Shown here piece after piece: positions 46,144-60,600 of a stretch of DNA of 64,000 nucleotides (position 1 is the first letter of the stretch; every line of letters begins with the position of its first letter). A model generated the notes under the pieces. It searched no databases and was not told the origin of the DNA. It saw only the letters and a list, made by a program, of their open reading frames with translations. The position numbers were made by a program, and so were the translations under genes. This stretch comes from a virus: positions 49,888-113,887 of the IMG/VR virus record IMGVR_UViG_3300033571_025639. One strand, 5' to 3'.

Positions 46144-47526
46144 CTATGGAACAAAGTGAATAGTTTGAGACTGTATATATGGTTCACAATCGTCGCAGTT
46201 GTATGGTAAAGAATATTCTGATGGAACAAATCTTCCTTTATATTTAGCCATTTTTGTATATATAAATTGGTCAATATATCCAGCAAAACCATCAAGTGAA
46301 GTTCCAGCATCATAGTGAGGAGGCTTAATATCTGACGCAATATAAAAATCGTGATTATCAAGTTTTGGATTGAAGCTTGTAACTTTAGTACCTTTATTAA
46401 TACCATCAACAAATAATCTCATAGTATTATCAGCTCGTGATACTGCAATATGTTTCCATCCTGTAGTAAGAACAATATTAGTAGCAGTGATGCTACTATC
46501 TTCATAGATATATGTTTGAGAACCACTATTATAGTAATCTGTATAAAAATTGAAGTATAAAGTATTATTATATTTTCGCAACTGTACATAGCTATTATTA
46601 TCTGTAAAATATCCTTCTTTATTTTTAATACTAAAAATTGTTCCACTAATATTGTTAGAGGAACCTTTTACAAACATTTCTATGGTAAAATCTCCGCTAG
46701 GAGTCCAATTTATATTTTCATAAGCGCCAACTATAATGTGAGCATACTCGGGAGGATTATCATTATTAAAAGGTTCTCCATACTCTATTCCGTCTGTATA
46801 CAAACTATATCCACCATATTTATAATCGCCCGATGTTATAGATAGTGATCCCCCGGTTGGGACCATCGCCTGCATATTAATATTATTACATGAATAATCC
46901 ACATAGTCACCATCAAAAGGTAGATAAAGAGACATATCACAATAATTAAGCAATAATGCTGAGGGCATAATAGTAACATAGTTTGAAAAATTACCTGTAC
47001 CTACAGCATTCGAGGCTGATACTCTGAATTTATAGTTGGTTAGATTTTCTAGTCCAGTGACAAAAACACTAGTATCTAAAGATATTCCGTCATTATAAAT
47101 ATTCCAAGAAGTGAAGGTTCCTGTAGAATACTCAACAATATAATCTATTAGAGGAGATCTATTAGCATATGGAGCAGTCCATGACAGGGTGGCGGTTCCG
47201 TCGTCTCCGAGCCCTGCTAAGTTTGTTGGAGGTTCTGGAGGGGCTGGAGGAGGATAATAGGTCAAAATATCAACACATAATAAGCTATTTGTTAATTTTT
47301 CTTTAGGAGTAGTATAAGTTAAGATATCCTGAGCCAAATAAGTATGAAACATTTCGGGTTTGACTGTTTGATATGTTAGTATATCTGTACCAATAAACGT
47401 AACCGTGGTTGATTTTGTCGGTATAGTATAACTAAAAATATCTTCACCAAGATATGAATATTTTAATCTGTATATTTCTCTATCGCGAGATGGTATTGGA
47501 TACCCAAAGAATGGTGGTAGTATCAT
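46144..47526 (-). CDS. FN3 + LamG adhesion protein with four short N-terminal repeats (460 aa)
   Basis: The frame has two adjacent ATGs. The second (47526-47524) is favoured because GGAGG lies six bases before it, against only three for the first. Residues about 22-90 are four repeats with a shared (D-I-(F/L)-(S/T)-Y) core: GEDIFSYTIP, GTDILTYQTV, AQDILTYTTP, CVDILTYYPP. A Pro-rich hinge follows, then a fibronectin type III domain at about 93-188 (PPTNLAGLGDDGTATLSW; SASNAVGTGNFSNYV) and a LamG-like domain at about 193-433 (FTIEMFVKGS; GWKHIAVSRADNTMRLFVDG). The repeats may dock the protein to another fibre. An adhesin is the firm reading. Confidence 0.82.
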   Translation of the reverse strand: MILPPFFGYPIPSRDREIYRLKYSYLGEDIFSYTIPTKSTTVTFIGTDILTYQTVKPEMFHTYLAQDILTYTTPKEKLTNSLLCVDILTYYPPPAPPEPPTNLAGLGDDGTATLSWTAPYANRSPLIDYIVEYSTGTFTSWNIYNDGISLDTSVFVTGLENLTNYKFRVSASNAVGTGNFSNYVTIMPSALLLNYCDMSLYLPFDGDYVDYSCNNINMQAMVPTGGSLSITSGDYKYGGYSLYTDGIEYGEPFNNDNPPEYAHIIVGAYENINWTPSGDFTIEMFVKGSSNNISGTIFSIKNKEGYFTDNNSYVQLRKYNNTLYFNFYTDYYNSGSQTYIYEDSSITATNIVLTTGWKHIAVSRADNTMRLFVDGINKGTKVTSFNPKLDNHDFYIASDIKPPHYDAGTSLDGFAGYIDQFIYTKMAKYKGRFVPSEYSLPYNCDDCEPYIQSQTIHFVP

Positions 47527-48677
47527 CATGGTCCTCCATTAGCATCTGTCGTATCTCCTGATAGTATTATAGTATCCGAAGTAGTTTTTACTAATGTAGC
47601 AACAGAGTATCTGCCTACCAATTTATCGTGGCCCATTCTATTAACTAGTTGAGAGCCTGAAAATCTTACTTGTCCAGATCCCATCTGAGCCACCAAGCAA
47701 TTGAAACCTACATTTAGAGAGCCAGTAAAACTAATATTTATAGCTGAAATATTATTATTAAAACTTAATACTTTACCATTATCATTTTGGGTTATTATAT
47801 AGTTATTAGTACTCTGATTATTTAATGAAGCAGAGAATCTTGTTAGGGTGCCGTCTCCAAGCGATTGTGTTCCAGTAAAATTATTTCCGCCTTCCAGTTT
47901 AGCAAATTCAGACGAATCTCTCGTCGCAATATCTCCTAGTCCAAGAGTGAGTCTTTGTGCTTCTGCGTCAGCATCATTTATTAGTATTTTACCAGCTTCC
48001 GTAATGCTTAATAATCCGTATTGATCAACACCTGTTCCATAAATAATAGCTCCAGAATGAACTGATAGATTACCTAGTTTTGTTAATCTAGAACTATAGG
48101 CCTGTATATCACTTCCAATTTCTAGTCCAGTAGTTGATATAATTAAATTATTAAGATCTTGATCATTATATTGTAATGATATCTGCTGACCAGCTACCAA
48201 TAATCCAGCAACTCTATCATCAACATTTTCTGCGAAACTATTAATATCACTAGTATTATGTCGATGTCCTATTAATGAATAACTATTACTAATAATATCT
48301 GAACTAATATTAATCGTATTAGAACCAGCATTGAAAGCAACAGAAGTACCTCCTTGTCCAACAATATTTAATGTTTCGCCGGGTAATATTTCAATGTCTC
48401 CAACCACTAATTTATTTAATCCGCTGCCCGCTGGACCAACTGGACCGATAGCTCCGCTTGGTCCTGGTGGACCAGCTGGTCCGATTTCTCCACGTAATCC
48501 GCTAGGCCCAATAAGTCCTTGCAAACCTCGTTCTACGTAAACAACACTAACTGTATTATCAAAACCATCATTAATATTTACATTTGTAGAAATAACGTTA
48601 TTACTATCAGAACCATCTACTGACTGGTTGATAATTAATACTTTATTTGGCGGTTGTATGATATTAATAGATGCCAT
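47526..48677 (-). CDS. Collagen-like tail fibre with shared N-terminal docking domain (383 aa)
   Basis: Residues 1-50 ([20 protein letters not shown] and a following strand to YVERG) are related to residues 1-48 of the 4061-aa fibre upstream, ending at the same point in both. Eleven Gly-x-y triplets follow ([16 protein letters not shown] among them), a collagen-like trimeric stalk. A module INIVGxGGT...NTINISS also occurs in the 312-aa fibre. A GHRH fibre motif comes next, and the C-terminal 150 residues form a beta-rich tip. No clear ribosome site precedes the ATG, so translation may depend on the large gene upstream, whose stop is 12 bases away. Confidence 0.8.
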   Translation of the reverse strand: MASINIIQPPNKVLIINQSVDGSDSNNVISTNVNINDGFDNTVSVVYVERGLQGLIGPSGLRGEIGPAGPPGPSGAIGPVGPAGSGLNKLVVGDIEILPGETLNIVGQGGTSVAFNAGSNTINISSDIISNSYSLIGHRHNTSDINSFAENVDDRVAGLLVAGQQISLQYNDQDLNNLIISTTGLEIGSDIQAYSSRLTKLGNLSVHSGAIIYGTGVDQYGLLSITEAGKILINDADAEAQRLTLGLGDIATRDSSEFAKLEGGNNFTGTQSLGDGTLTRFSASLNNQSTNNYIITQNDNGKVLSFNNNISAINISFTGSLNVGFNCLVAQMGSGQVRFSGSQLVNRMGHDKLVGRYSVATLVKTTSDTIILSGDTTDANGGP

Positions 48678-48689
48678 AATTATAGATTG

Positions 48690-51600
48690 TTAAAGAAGGT
48701 TAATAGTTTTGATATCAAATCCTGTCTCGTCAAAAATCATTAGCTCAAAAGATTCTTCGTTTCTCCAATCAAAATTAGTATTATTTGTTAGGACTATTTG
48801 CCAAGAATCAGTAGATGCATCATAGGTGTCTAACATATTTGGAGCAGATAATTGTCTATTGAAGTTGCATATCTCTCCATTGATCATTACTTCTGGTTTA
48901 TTATTGTAGATAGGCCTTAATCCACCATCAGTATTAAATGTCAGGCTCCAGGATCCGTTATTATTAACAATTCCTGAATCTATAACTGTTTGTGGTAGAT
49001 TAATTTTAAGAGGTTTATTTATATACAGAGGATATAATCTACTATATGTTTTTGGTGTTAGGCTAGTTCCAGAAAAAACAGGCATTCCAGTATTTTCTAC
49101 CGAAATAATCTTGTATGAGTAATCTCGATATAAGCCTGTTGGTGTTCCAGTTATTGAAAATAGCCAGTAACCTTCTTTGGAATAAGTGGGTTCTGCTATG
49201 TTGATTTGATTACTCCATATCCTATTAACTTGAGTAATTCCGGAAACAGCTAAAGATCCACTATAATTTACAGAGTTTGGACCATTAAATGAAACATATA
49301 ATAATGAACTATCTCCTGATGATACTATAGTTTTATAGTTATATGGAGCTATGTTAGAGCATGTTGATATTGATCCTTGAGTTATGTCAACATTTTCTCC
49401 AGTAATAAATGGTATATTTTTATGTTTAATAGTTAAAGTGTTATCATCTATACTTAATAATATACTACGATATGAAATATAAGCTTGACTATTAGTAATT
49501 GCTGGAGAACCACCTCTGTTATACGGGATTCTAATGAATGAACCGCTGAAATTTACAGGTTCCAGTAATAGCGATGTTGGTGGTATGGTGTCTTCAGCAA
49601 AAGTAATTCTAACAGCATCACCTGATGCAAATCCATACGTGTTTGCTCCAATACTAATGTTAATATATTGATTTGTGGGTTGAGTATTTCCTGGATGACT
49701 ATAAGAAAGAGCAATTGGATTATTAATATTTTCGATTTCTTTTGTAATAAACCCTGTGGCGTGAGGGTTGTAACTTAGTGTCGTCCAGTTAGAGTTGTCT
49801 GGTAGCTGATAGTAAGGCACTGGTATGGGGTATTCGTTGAAAGGTATGTATCCTCCAACTAAAATTCCTTCGTATCCAGAAATTGAAACTCCACTTAAGC
49901 ATGATATTTTATTATTAATAATACCGTCTATCATTACTGGTGGGAAGCTATTTTGTGTTATGGTACCGTTCTTGGTTCCTCCTTTGTGGATCCAGAAATA
50001 TTCATTTTGAGCATATCTAAGGGCATTATAGCGATATGTCGGAAATGTTGCGGGATTGTTGTTGAGGAAAAGTGAGAAAACAGTACCATAGGCTTCGCTG
50101 TGATTAAAAGCTATTGCCTGATTACTACCTACTTGAGAATTTTGATAAACAGAATTAGTTAAAAGATTAGTAATTCTATAATTAATAGTAGTATCTCGTT
50201 TATTATCTTGTAGGTCTCTTTGCTCAGCTGTGTTACCATAAGCACATCTACTACCAACATAGTATTGCTGATTATTATATGCAAAAGGAGCTTCGGACGC
50301 TGGAGCTGGGTCAGTTAATTCTACAATTGGAGCTGGTAACAATATGCCACTAATGCGTAAATATCCAGTTTCCCAGCAATTATATGTTTTTACTGTATAG
50401 ATATGATTTGATATACCACTTGTGTATTGGTTGTTTAATTGAACTATATTAAGTCCAGTTAATGAAGCATCAGAGTTACTAAAAATACCAGAAACTGGTA
50501 TAGAAGCAGAATAATCGGGTCTCATTCTACCAAACAGCCCATATCCTGATTCATCTAGAATTTGAAATGATGTCTTATTGGAGAACGAGCCGCATCCGAG
50601 TATAGATTTAGTTGTATTAGAATCTAAAGAGCCATTAAATTTTTGTAGATCATATGTTGGCACATTCTCTACTTTTCTTTCTCTGACTAGTCTTCCGCTG
50701 CCTGTTGTAAAAGTTTGTCCAGGAACTTCTACATAATAGTTTGGAGAAGAGTATTTTAAGGAATAAAAACCATTTTTATTGCCAGTGGGATTATAATCAA
50801 ATTCTAAATATAGATTATTGCCCTCTGAAATATTAGATATTGGTAGTTGTCTTGAAAATTGTAAATAAACCTTATAGTCTAATTCTTCATAGTTGCCTCC
50901 ACTATAGTAGAATTCGCATGTCTGACATTGATTATGAGGTAGTATACTAGTACAATTCAATGAACCAGAATATGCTGGGGGCCAATAAGTAGTAATATTG
51001 GGATAATTTCCTTTGTCGATTGGTCTGGTTCCTTGCGGAGGACTAACCGTTTCTCCTGCGACCATGTTTCTAATAGGAGTATATTTAGGTTTCTCGTCAT
51101 CAAAATATACGGTAAGATTAAGTGGAGAAGGTGGGTTGGCAGATGATATATCTTGAAATGTAAAGATTCTTTGTGTTGATTTATTCCTTGCGTCAAATAC
51201 CTTAAGACCGAACTGCTGGCTATAAAGCGACCCATTAGCAAATGTCGTTGGATTCCCGGTGAAAGTAATAATTCCACTAGACAAGTTGTTCCATGGTGCG
51301 GACGGATTACCTCCAGAGAAAGATATCGCATAACTCAAACCAGGAGGTAATGTTCCACTCACCATCCATCCGGTTATTCCTGTTGGAATAGCACAAGACT
51401 CTCTATTTGTAGGACCAAATATATAAGAAATATTAATTGGTGAATTACATAAGGGAGATAGCTGTATTGGGTTCTGGTCTTGTTGAGAGCCGCTGATCCT
51501 AATGACTGGAGGAGTATGAGAAAACCCGTTGTCTTCTAATGAAGTATACAGAATACTAGCGCCTATTTTATCTGAGGTTAAATAAATATCTTGAATAGTA

Positions 51601-54600
51601 TCTGTATCAATTGCCAAAATAGAAAATGGCTTTATTCCTTCTTGGCCACACAAAGGAAGTCCCTTAAACTTAAAGTTCCAAGATTTATCAATAGGATTCC
51701 ATGTCCTATATTGAAGACATGTATTTTGTTGCTCTAGTCCAATACTAGGATTATATCCAGAACACATAGACGGTAATCCTGACAACAAAATTGTTGGCGG
51801 GAAATTTGGATTTTCAAGACCAAAAATAGTTTTAAATGTTATATCCCACGGAGATCCTTCAACAATTGTATAACTTGGATAAGAAATTCCAGTAATCTTA
51901 ATTGGAAGTCCTCCAATACTAAAGCTATCCAATTCTATGAGACTTAATTTACCAACAGCCTGAATTTTATCAGTAGCTATTCCTTTACATTTTGCAGTTA
52001 TGGTTGAGAACTGGCTGCTAGATAGCGAAGTTCCAGTATTTGAGATATCTATATCAATATCCCACCTATCTACAATAGGCTCTCCAGAATAGGAATACTC
52101 CCAAAGATTAAAATTAGGATCATATTTACGATAGTATCGTGACAAATTAATAGTATTTTCTTTTAAGTTGATAGGGATGGTTACAGAAGGATAAGTATCG
52201 ACATCTGCTTGTTTAATATCAAACGTGTTTTGATATGCTTTATTAGGAACAGAATAAATAGTTGATTGTATATTATCTAAATACTCAGTTTGGGTAAATA
52301 ATAAATTAACAGATCTTGTTGCTACTGACTGAGTATCATCAGCATAAATATTAATAGTTTTAGGACCGATATTATCTGTAACTTTTCCAAAAGTATCTGT
52401 TTTACCAATAGCTTCAACATTCCATCTATAGTTGATAGCATCATATGTGTAGTTCAAAGAATATTCTAATGGTTGATTTTCATATGTTCCTATATTTGGT
52501 AGATTACCTAGTCTTACTGTAGGATGAATATCTGATCTGTGAGATAATATTCCATTAACTAGGTTAAACTGTATTGACCACATCTCTTGCTTATCATAGA
52601 CCAATGGCTGTGTTAATGCTGATGTATTAATTTGAAAATTTTTATATAAAGTCAAGTTAATATTTTTATTGTATGTATATTGCGTCCATGTAATAACAGA
52701 ATTTTCATCAATAACTGGCTGAAATATTGATATTCCTATATTTTTATTAGGATAATATCCAGTATTGCCGGTCAATGCTACAGTTACTTTATATCTATCT
52801 GCTGTGCTATATTCATAGTTTATGGACTCAACTCCATAATAGTTTTGAGCCTCTGCTAGTGTTACTGTTAAACTTGTTTCTTCTTGATTAACAGCTGCTG
52901 GCACATAAAAATAAAAAGAACTAGATTGGGAACTATTGTCTATATTTAAATAAATATTATCATCAAGACCGACAGGATTTAATTGATAAGAAGGAGCATA
53001 CTGAGATGGGCCTAGTATATGTATTTCTCCAGTGCTAGTTGATAAAATATTATCGACACTATCTTTAAGATATAAGACTGGATAATATATTCCAGTAATA
53101 GATCCTGGATATCCATAAATAATCTTAGTTTCATCATTACTCAAATCATTGTCCTCACCTATTGTAAAACTTGAACCAGGAAAACCAGACATTGTAATAG
53201 TATAAGTTTCTGGTAAATATTTGATATCATATACTAATGACCAATTATCTGGTCCATTAGCATAAACATATGATGGTAATGCTTCTCTGATTTGTGGAAT
53301 AAACTGAATATTGATACTTTTACTTACTGTATCAAATCCGGTTTCGTCGCTAACTTTAATAATCATATCTCTATTACTTAGTATTTCTGTAATATCTGTT
53401 ATAATAATATTAATTATCCATATTTTATCAATAGGATTATATATGATATTATCATTGTCAATACTATAATTGGCTATACCAAATATATTTACTCTTGGTG
53501 CAGACTTTGAGAGGCTCTGAGACCATTTTTCTGAACCATTTTTAGTTTGTATTCTTAGATAAACTGGTTTAGAGAACGTATGAGGTATATCTAAAGAGTT
53601 AGATTCTAATATGGAAGAATATGTTTGTCCGTAATCTAATGAGTAATCAAGGCCTATTATTTCTATATTGTTAGGATTTAAATATAGTAGCTGAGTATTT
53701 ATCTGATTATGAAGAGTTGCTGTATAACCACTATATATCGGAAGGCTTGAATTATTTAAATGAATTAGATGCTTCCATCTCTTTGATTGATCATTGTATG
53801 AATTTATTCCAAGAGCAAATAAGCTATTGTCTGTTCCGGATACGTTTATGGAACCATTAGAGACTATAAAATCATTATTTATATTTGGATTTTTATTACT
53901 TTTAAGATTATAGTCACTATCTATTATATAGACTAAACCACTGACGCCAAAATATGCAGCATTGTATGGAATAGTAATTGTAAAATTATACGGGTCAATT
54001 TTATCTGTAATGTAATATGATCCATTTAGTAAGGGAGCGCCATCTGAAAAATCAAAGTAGAATTTTTTATTTGTTCCCCAAGGTCTTATATATCCCTTAT
54101 TGTCGTTTGTGATATTACTAGTTTTACCAATATTGCTTCTATCAATAATATCAGAAATATTATTAAAGTCTGTGTTCTCAAACCCCTTAATGTTTATGCA
54201 GATAGTGCCAGATTGGCATGAGCTAGAGCCTACGCCTATTGTGAATACTCCAGTTTTTGGAGCTGAGACAAAGTTGCCGTCGTTATCCATGGGCCATTCT
54301 GCTGTTGAACCGCCATAAGAATGGTAGTAGATATTATTAAAATATGGAATATTACAAAAACCAGAGCATGATCCGATAAAAGATAGTGATCCAACATTTG
54401 GAAGTTCAGTATCCCAGGCTAGTCCAAAGCTATCAGAGTATCGGTATTGGTTTCTTCTATATAAGTCGTTTCCGTCTTGATTAAGTGGCTCAATATTTTT
54501 AGAGCCATTCATAGCTATGCCACTAAAAAGTGTTTGACTTGCGTTGATGCGTAAAATCTGACAGTATTGACTAATTGAATTTGTGTTAAAGTTATTAGAT

Positions 54601-57600
54601 CCATTAAATGTTGTAATTTTTATTTGATCATCGGCATTAAGATATGCTTTTGGAGTAGAAAGTCCATTGATAATAATAATGTTTCCATTATAGTATGTTC
54701 TATTGTTTTGTTGTCTATTGTATGGTACGCAAAGATTTTGATTTACAGTTATAATTGGTAGGGTATAGAATGAAGATGCTATGCCAGTATCCATAATCCA
54801 ATCAATACTTCTCGATAATGCTATTATTCCAGATGATGCAGAATAGCTGCTGATGTAGATGTATCTATCTGACCATCCAGATAATGATGAATATATTCTT
54901 TGATTCTGATATAGTGATAATCCTGTACTTGTAGTTAATATACTTTGTCCAGAATATACTGTTCCGTTAAATGATATTCCTGAAATAACTGAGTCTACTC
55001 TTACCGGTTGCTGGACACTACCGAGAGAAGAACATCCCAAAATCATATTCCTTTGTAAATTAAATACTTGTGCAGAGTCACAGTCATAAAAAGAATTGTT
55101 TCCACTCACTATAGTTGAGTTAAAATTAAATCCATTTGTTGAATAAGATGCTCTGATTGGTTGCTCAAAATAGTCTGGTTTACTATTTTCTTTTAGGAGA
55201 TAGTTTTGGTTATCATTAATAGTTATTTGATTTCCGGTAATTGCAAGAATGTCAAATAAGTTATTTTTAGGTTTGCGATTACTATTGTTGTTTATACATG
55301 AATCGAACTGAACCGGTATTTGATTTAAGATTTTAGCATTTAGTATTTGATATCCATGATTTTTATCTAGGTTCAATATCATACTGCCTGTAGATGACAG
55401 ACCAGAATCTGGGTACCACGATAAATTATTAACCATAAAAGATGAAGTGCCATCGTATCCGCTAAAAAATGTATGAGCAGTGTCTGTGGGAATGTCTCCT
55501 TGATTAGTGCTAGTATAATTTATAAATATACTATCTTCATTAGATTCTATATTAGTATGCTGATCAGGACTAATAATAATATCATTACATCCGGCTTCAG
55601 TATAAAAAGAAACAATTCCTGTAACGTAATGACCCGTAGATGCTATGTATTGAGAAGTTTCAGAAGAAAATCCTTTAATATATGATTGTGATATAAAAGA
55701 TGGGCATACACCAGACACATACCCACTTGCAAAATACTGAAATCCACTGGGATAATATTCGTCATTAGTAGGTAAAACGCCCGTATAGGTTATTAATCCA
55801 GATCGTGATGTTCCTTGATATCTTGTATCTAAAAGAATTCGCTTACCAATATTATTTATGGTGATAGCTGTATAAGTTATTATTCCAGATAGTGATTCTC
55901 CTTGATATCTTGTGTCTAAAAGAATTCGCTTCCCAATATTATTTACAGTAATAGTCGTATTAATTCCAGTCCCAGTAAAGGGGATATCAAATATAAGAGA
56001 ATTCTCTCCAGTATTAACAACCCTAGCCTCGTCATTCCATTCAGAAAGAGAAGATATAAATCTAACACCGGAGATATATTGTAGATCTGGGGGTGTTATA
56101 CCAGAAATGACATACGATCCACTGCTTACATATCCGGTAATCTCTACTACAGATTCTAAAATTCCAGTAACTGAAGCTAATGATAGACCGCTAGTTGTCG
56201 ATAATGGCATTCCGACAATGAGAGTATTGAGGTCGCCAAGTACTGAAGTACACTCACTTATTATATTACTATTATTAATCAGTACTCCGCTAAATTTATT
56301 TGAAGCAGAATCCTGGTTTCCGCTAAAAACTATTCTATCAAATGTGATAAAATTCTGACCAGTATTAGCGACTCTCGATTGATTATTCCATTCAGAAAGA
56401 GAAGACACAAACCTAATACCGGAAATATATTGTAGGTCTGGAAATGTCATACTAGCAACACAAAGACGATTTGATCCACTACTTGTATATCCATTGATTT
56501 CTACTAGAGAATTTAAAATTCCCGTAATCGTAGCTGATGATAAACCGTTCGTTGCAGACAAAGACATTCCCGTATAGATAGTATCTAGCCTACCCAGCAA
56601 GGTGGTTGTAGGATAGTACAGACTAAATGAAGCACATTCACTTATTATATTGCTATTATTAATTAACACTCCACTGAAACTATTAGACGCAGTTTCAAAT
56701 CTGAGATGAGGTGAATAGCCACCAGCCGTATCAAATTTTCCTATAACCGATCCTGATGGCATATTTTCTGATATAGTGACTGCAGATAGGTTAAGATTTG
56801 TTATTTTTAATGGACTATCGTCATCAATTGACTGGATACTATAATTAAAAATATTTAAACCAGATTCATTAATATGTATATCAAAAATATCATATGCTGC
56901 TAGGACACTGTTATAAAAAACATTCACTTTTAGAGACAAAACACCAGTATCTGATAGAGACGGAGTTCCGCTAAATATTCTCTGTCCACCATTAAAACTA
57001 AGCCACGATGGTAATCCAGAATTATTGCTTAAACATCCAGAATAAGACTTGGATCCGGCAAAAGTTTCGTCACTGAAAGTCCCTGTGGGAACCATAAAGA
57101 CCCAGGGTTCATCAACTGTCAAATATTGATCATCTATAGGGTTCATTAAAAATGGACTTTCATCCACATTTAATATTCCAATCGTAAATCGTTTTTCTAA
57201 AAATTGTGAAGACCTGTCGGTTGTTCTGACTCTAACGGTATAAGCAGACTTTGCTTCAAAATTAAACGATTCTCTAGCAACTAAATAGTCTCCACTAATA
57301 GCGAAAGAAGCATTATCAGCATCTCCATAGCCGCAAACCAAAGAATATGAGAATGGTGTAGAAGGGAGTGTTATATTTTCTAAATATTTATTGTATATAC
57401 TAAGAGTGCTAGTACCATCTTCGGACGGATATTGAGTATAGATACCATCATATTTTTTGAATCTAGTGGCCGATTTAGCGTATGTACCATTAAAACTTCT
57501 TTTATTATGTAATGTTAGTAGTCCTGAATTCAACGAACCAGGAGCTACCTTAACAGGTGTTCCGCTAAAGTTTTGTGGTACTCCAGTAATTTTAAACGCT

Positions 57601-60600
57601 ATTGTGGGTTGACCGCAATATGTTGCTGGATATGCCCCAGATATTCTGGTTAGTGCTTGTTGCCCATAACCATCGATATTCACATATAGTTTTGAGCACG
57701 AACTTAGATAATGATCTGTGTATGAGTTGAAAGTTAAAACAGATGGACTATTGACACTAGAAGAATTAAATGTTCCGGTAAAAGGAACATTGAAAGTAAC
57801 GCTTCCGCTAGTGAGCGCAACGATGATTCCTGTCTGTTCTGCTATAGTAGGGTATAATGACTCGTATGGTCTAAATCTAACTTTCATACCAGTATGTAAT
57901 ATGGTCATCGCATTGAGTGGCATATTATACATATCAGGTGAATTTGTATATAGATATCCTCCAGAAATTATTATAGAGCCAGAGCTATCTATAAGTGATT
58001 TACTATTAGGATCTATGACTATTTCGTCTCCTGTTAGATACCCACTTGCAAAATTTTCACTAACTCTAAAATGATCTTGATCAATAATATCTAAAACTGT
58101 ATATTGTTTTGAGATTGGATTATGAAATAATCCCGATGAAAAAGTTAAGCTAGCTAAACATCCTGTTGTCATGCCGTGATTATACGAAGTAACTTTAATT
58201 CTATAGTCATTAGAATTTTGTAAGAATGATCCACTAAATACTGGTTTTTCTATAGTAAGTATAGTATTTCCATCATTAGTTTTTACATAGCTACCAGTAG
58301 AGCTAATGAATTCTGGTATATATTTATATATTGAATCAATATTTTGTGCTGACACGCCAAAGGATTTGACTGGAGGAGCAGTTACTTCTAGGTTTTGAAT
58401 AATAGTATTATCTGCCAGCTTATAGTGATAATAGTGTCTTCTCTGTTGTGAGTCGTTATATATCTCTTTTTTAGCATGATTTTTAAGAGATGAAGTAACA
58501 TTCACAGTTTGGGCTGGATTAGAAGGGTTTCTGAAAGTTGTATTCTTGATGATTCCACTATCAAAAACTACTAGAGCCGCACCTGTACCTGCTGCTTTGT
58601 TCATTAGAACTTCTAAAGAATAAGCAATTGTTTTATCTTTTGGTAAAATAATACTAGGACTCATATCTGTCCAGCTACCATTTGTTTCTGAACTATTGAG
58701 ACCTAATGCTATAGTTGAATATTGTCCTTGAGTTATAGTTTGTCCGTTATCAAATTCAGCAAAAGCACCAAAGCTTAATTGATTTTCACTCCATGTATAT
58801 CCATAATTACCGGCTGCTATTGATTTATTTTTAAGTGTTTTAGAACCATAGTTTAAGGCAACGCTATTATTACCAGAAACAATATTATTTGTTCCCACAG
58901 CTAAGCTATTATTATTAAATACTTTATTACTAGTACCAATAGCTGCTGAGCTATTAACTAAAAATGAACCACTATTTGATGATCCTATGTGTAAACTAGC
59001 ATTATTTTCTATAATAATTGCAGTATCATCTGCTTTTTGTCTTATGATAGAATCACTAATTGTTCTACTAGGATCGCTAGTGCGATTATCAAACCGGGGT
59101 ATATAGTCAGGTGTCCCATCTAAATTATCAAACTCAACTTTTTCATACGTGAACAATCCTGTCATATTACCAGCATCAGTGAAATAATCTGAATTACGAC
59201 CATGCAATAAGTCAACATTAAGATTTTCAACCATCCTACTATTATTTCCAACGTTAATTGGAGCATTTGACTGTCCAGCGATAGGGGTGATAACTATCTG
59301 ATCTCGAATTTGAATTCCATTAACAAATGTTTTAACCCCACTAATAACCTGGTTATCAGTTCTGCTAACATAAAGAGTATCTGCTTTTCCTCTTAATAAT
59401 ATTACATTAATATCTCCGCTAACATTGTTGCTGATATAAATTGCATTTTGATCACCTCCATCAACATCTCCTATGAAGCCGTTTTCACCTCCACTAATTT
59501 CTCCACCACTACTACTAATATTTGTGATTAGCTTTAATTCTCTATCAGCTGGATAAAATGCTAATATTCCAGTTTTTGGGATAAATCCACCATACAAAAA
59601 TGTGAATCCTCTAGGATCACTAGGAAGTATGGATGCTGAATTTGTTCCTATAGTTGGAAGATTATCTCTTATAGTTAAATCATCTCCATTAAGATTCACG
59701 TCACCATTTACTGTAAATGATCCATTGATAGTATCTCCAGTTGTGCTAACAGGACGATATCCTAAAGAATATACAATATCTCCATAGTTCATATTATCGC
59801 CAAGAGCGACCATGCCTCTATCATTAACATAAACTTTAGTATAAGTTCCTGGCTCAACTGAAGATGGTACAATATTAAGATTTATAAATCCAGTTAGATT
59901 TCCTGCATTTGTAAAATATGAACTATTATTACCATCTAATAAATCTGCATCTAAACCTGAATCTTGTCCATCATTACCAGGATGCCAAGGAGTATATCCA
60001 AGAATACTAATAATATCAGATTGAGTTAAATTAGTCCCAGATACTACTCTGCCTTTATCGTCCGTAATGATCTTAGAGTAAGTGCCTGGTGTTCCGGTAA
60101 CAGATAATGAGATAGAATTATTCTCAACCAGTATGTCTGATGATCCACCAATATTAAGAACAACTGAACCACTGGGCAGAGTTAAAGATCCTCCTCCTGT
60201 TAATCCTGATCCTGCCACTATATCTATTGTTGTTCCACTTAATAAGATTCTTCCAGTAGCCAATGGAAAAGATGTAATTTTAAAGCCATCATAGTATAAT
60301 AATCTATTGCTATTAAAGGTTTGATTATTAGTTCCACCCTTATCTATTGGAACAACTCCGGTAATATTACCGATACTAAGTTCAACCTTGCGAACAATAG
60401 TGTCGTCTACAACTATTTGATTATATTCATTAATAGCAAGTCCACCACCAGCATTAATTCCTAAAGTAACTGTATTATCTACTAGCTCTCTATATAATCC
60501 AGAGCCACTAAAAACGCCAGTAACAGCGTTAGCATTAGAACTATTCAATAAATCTTCGAAAGTATAGTTAGAACTGGATAATTTATTTCCATCATAATAA

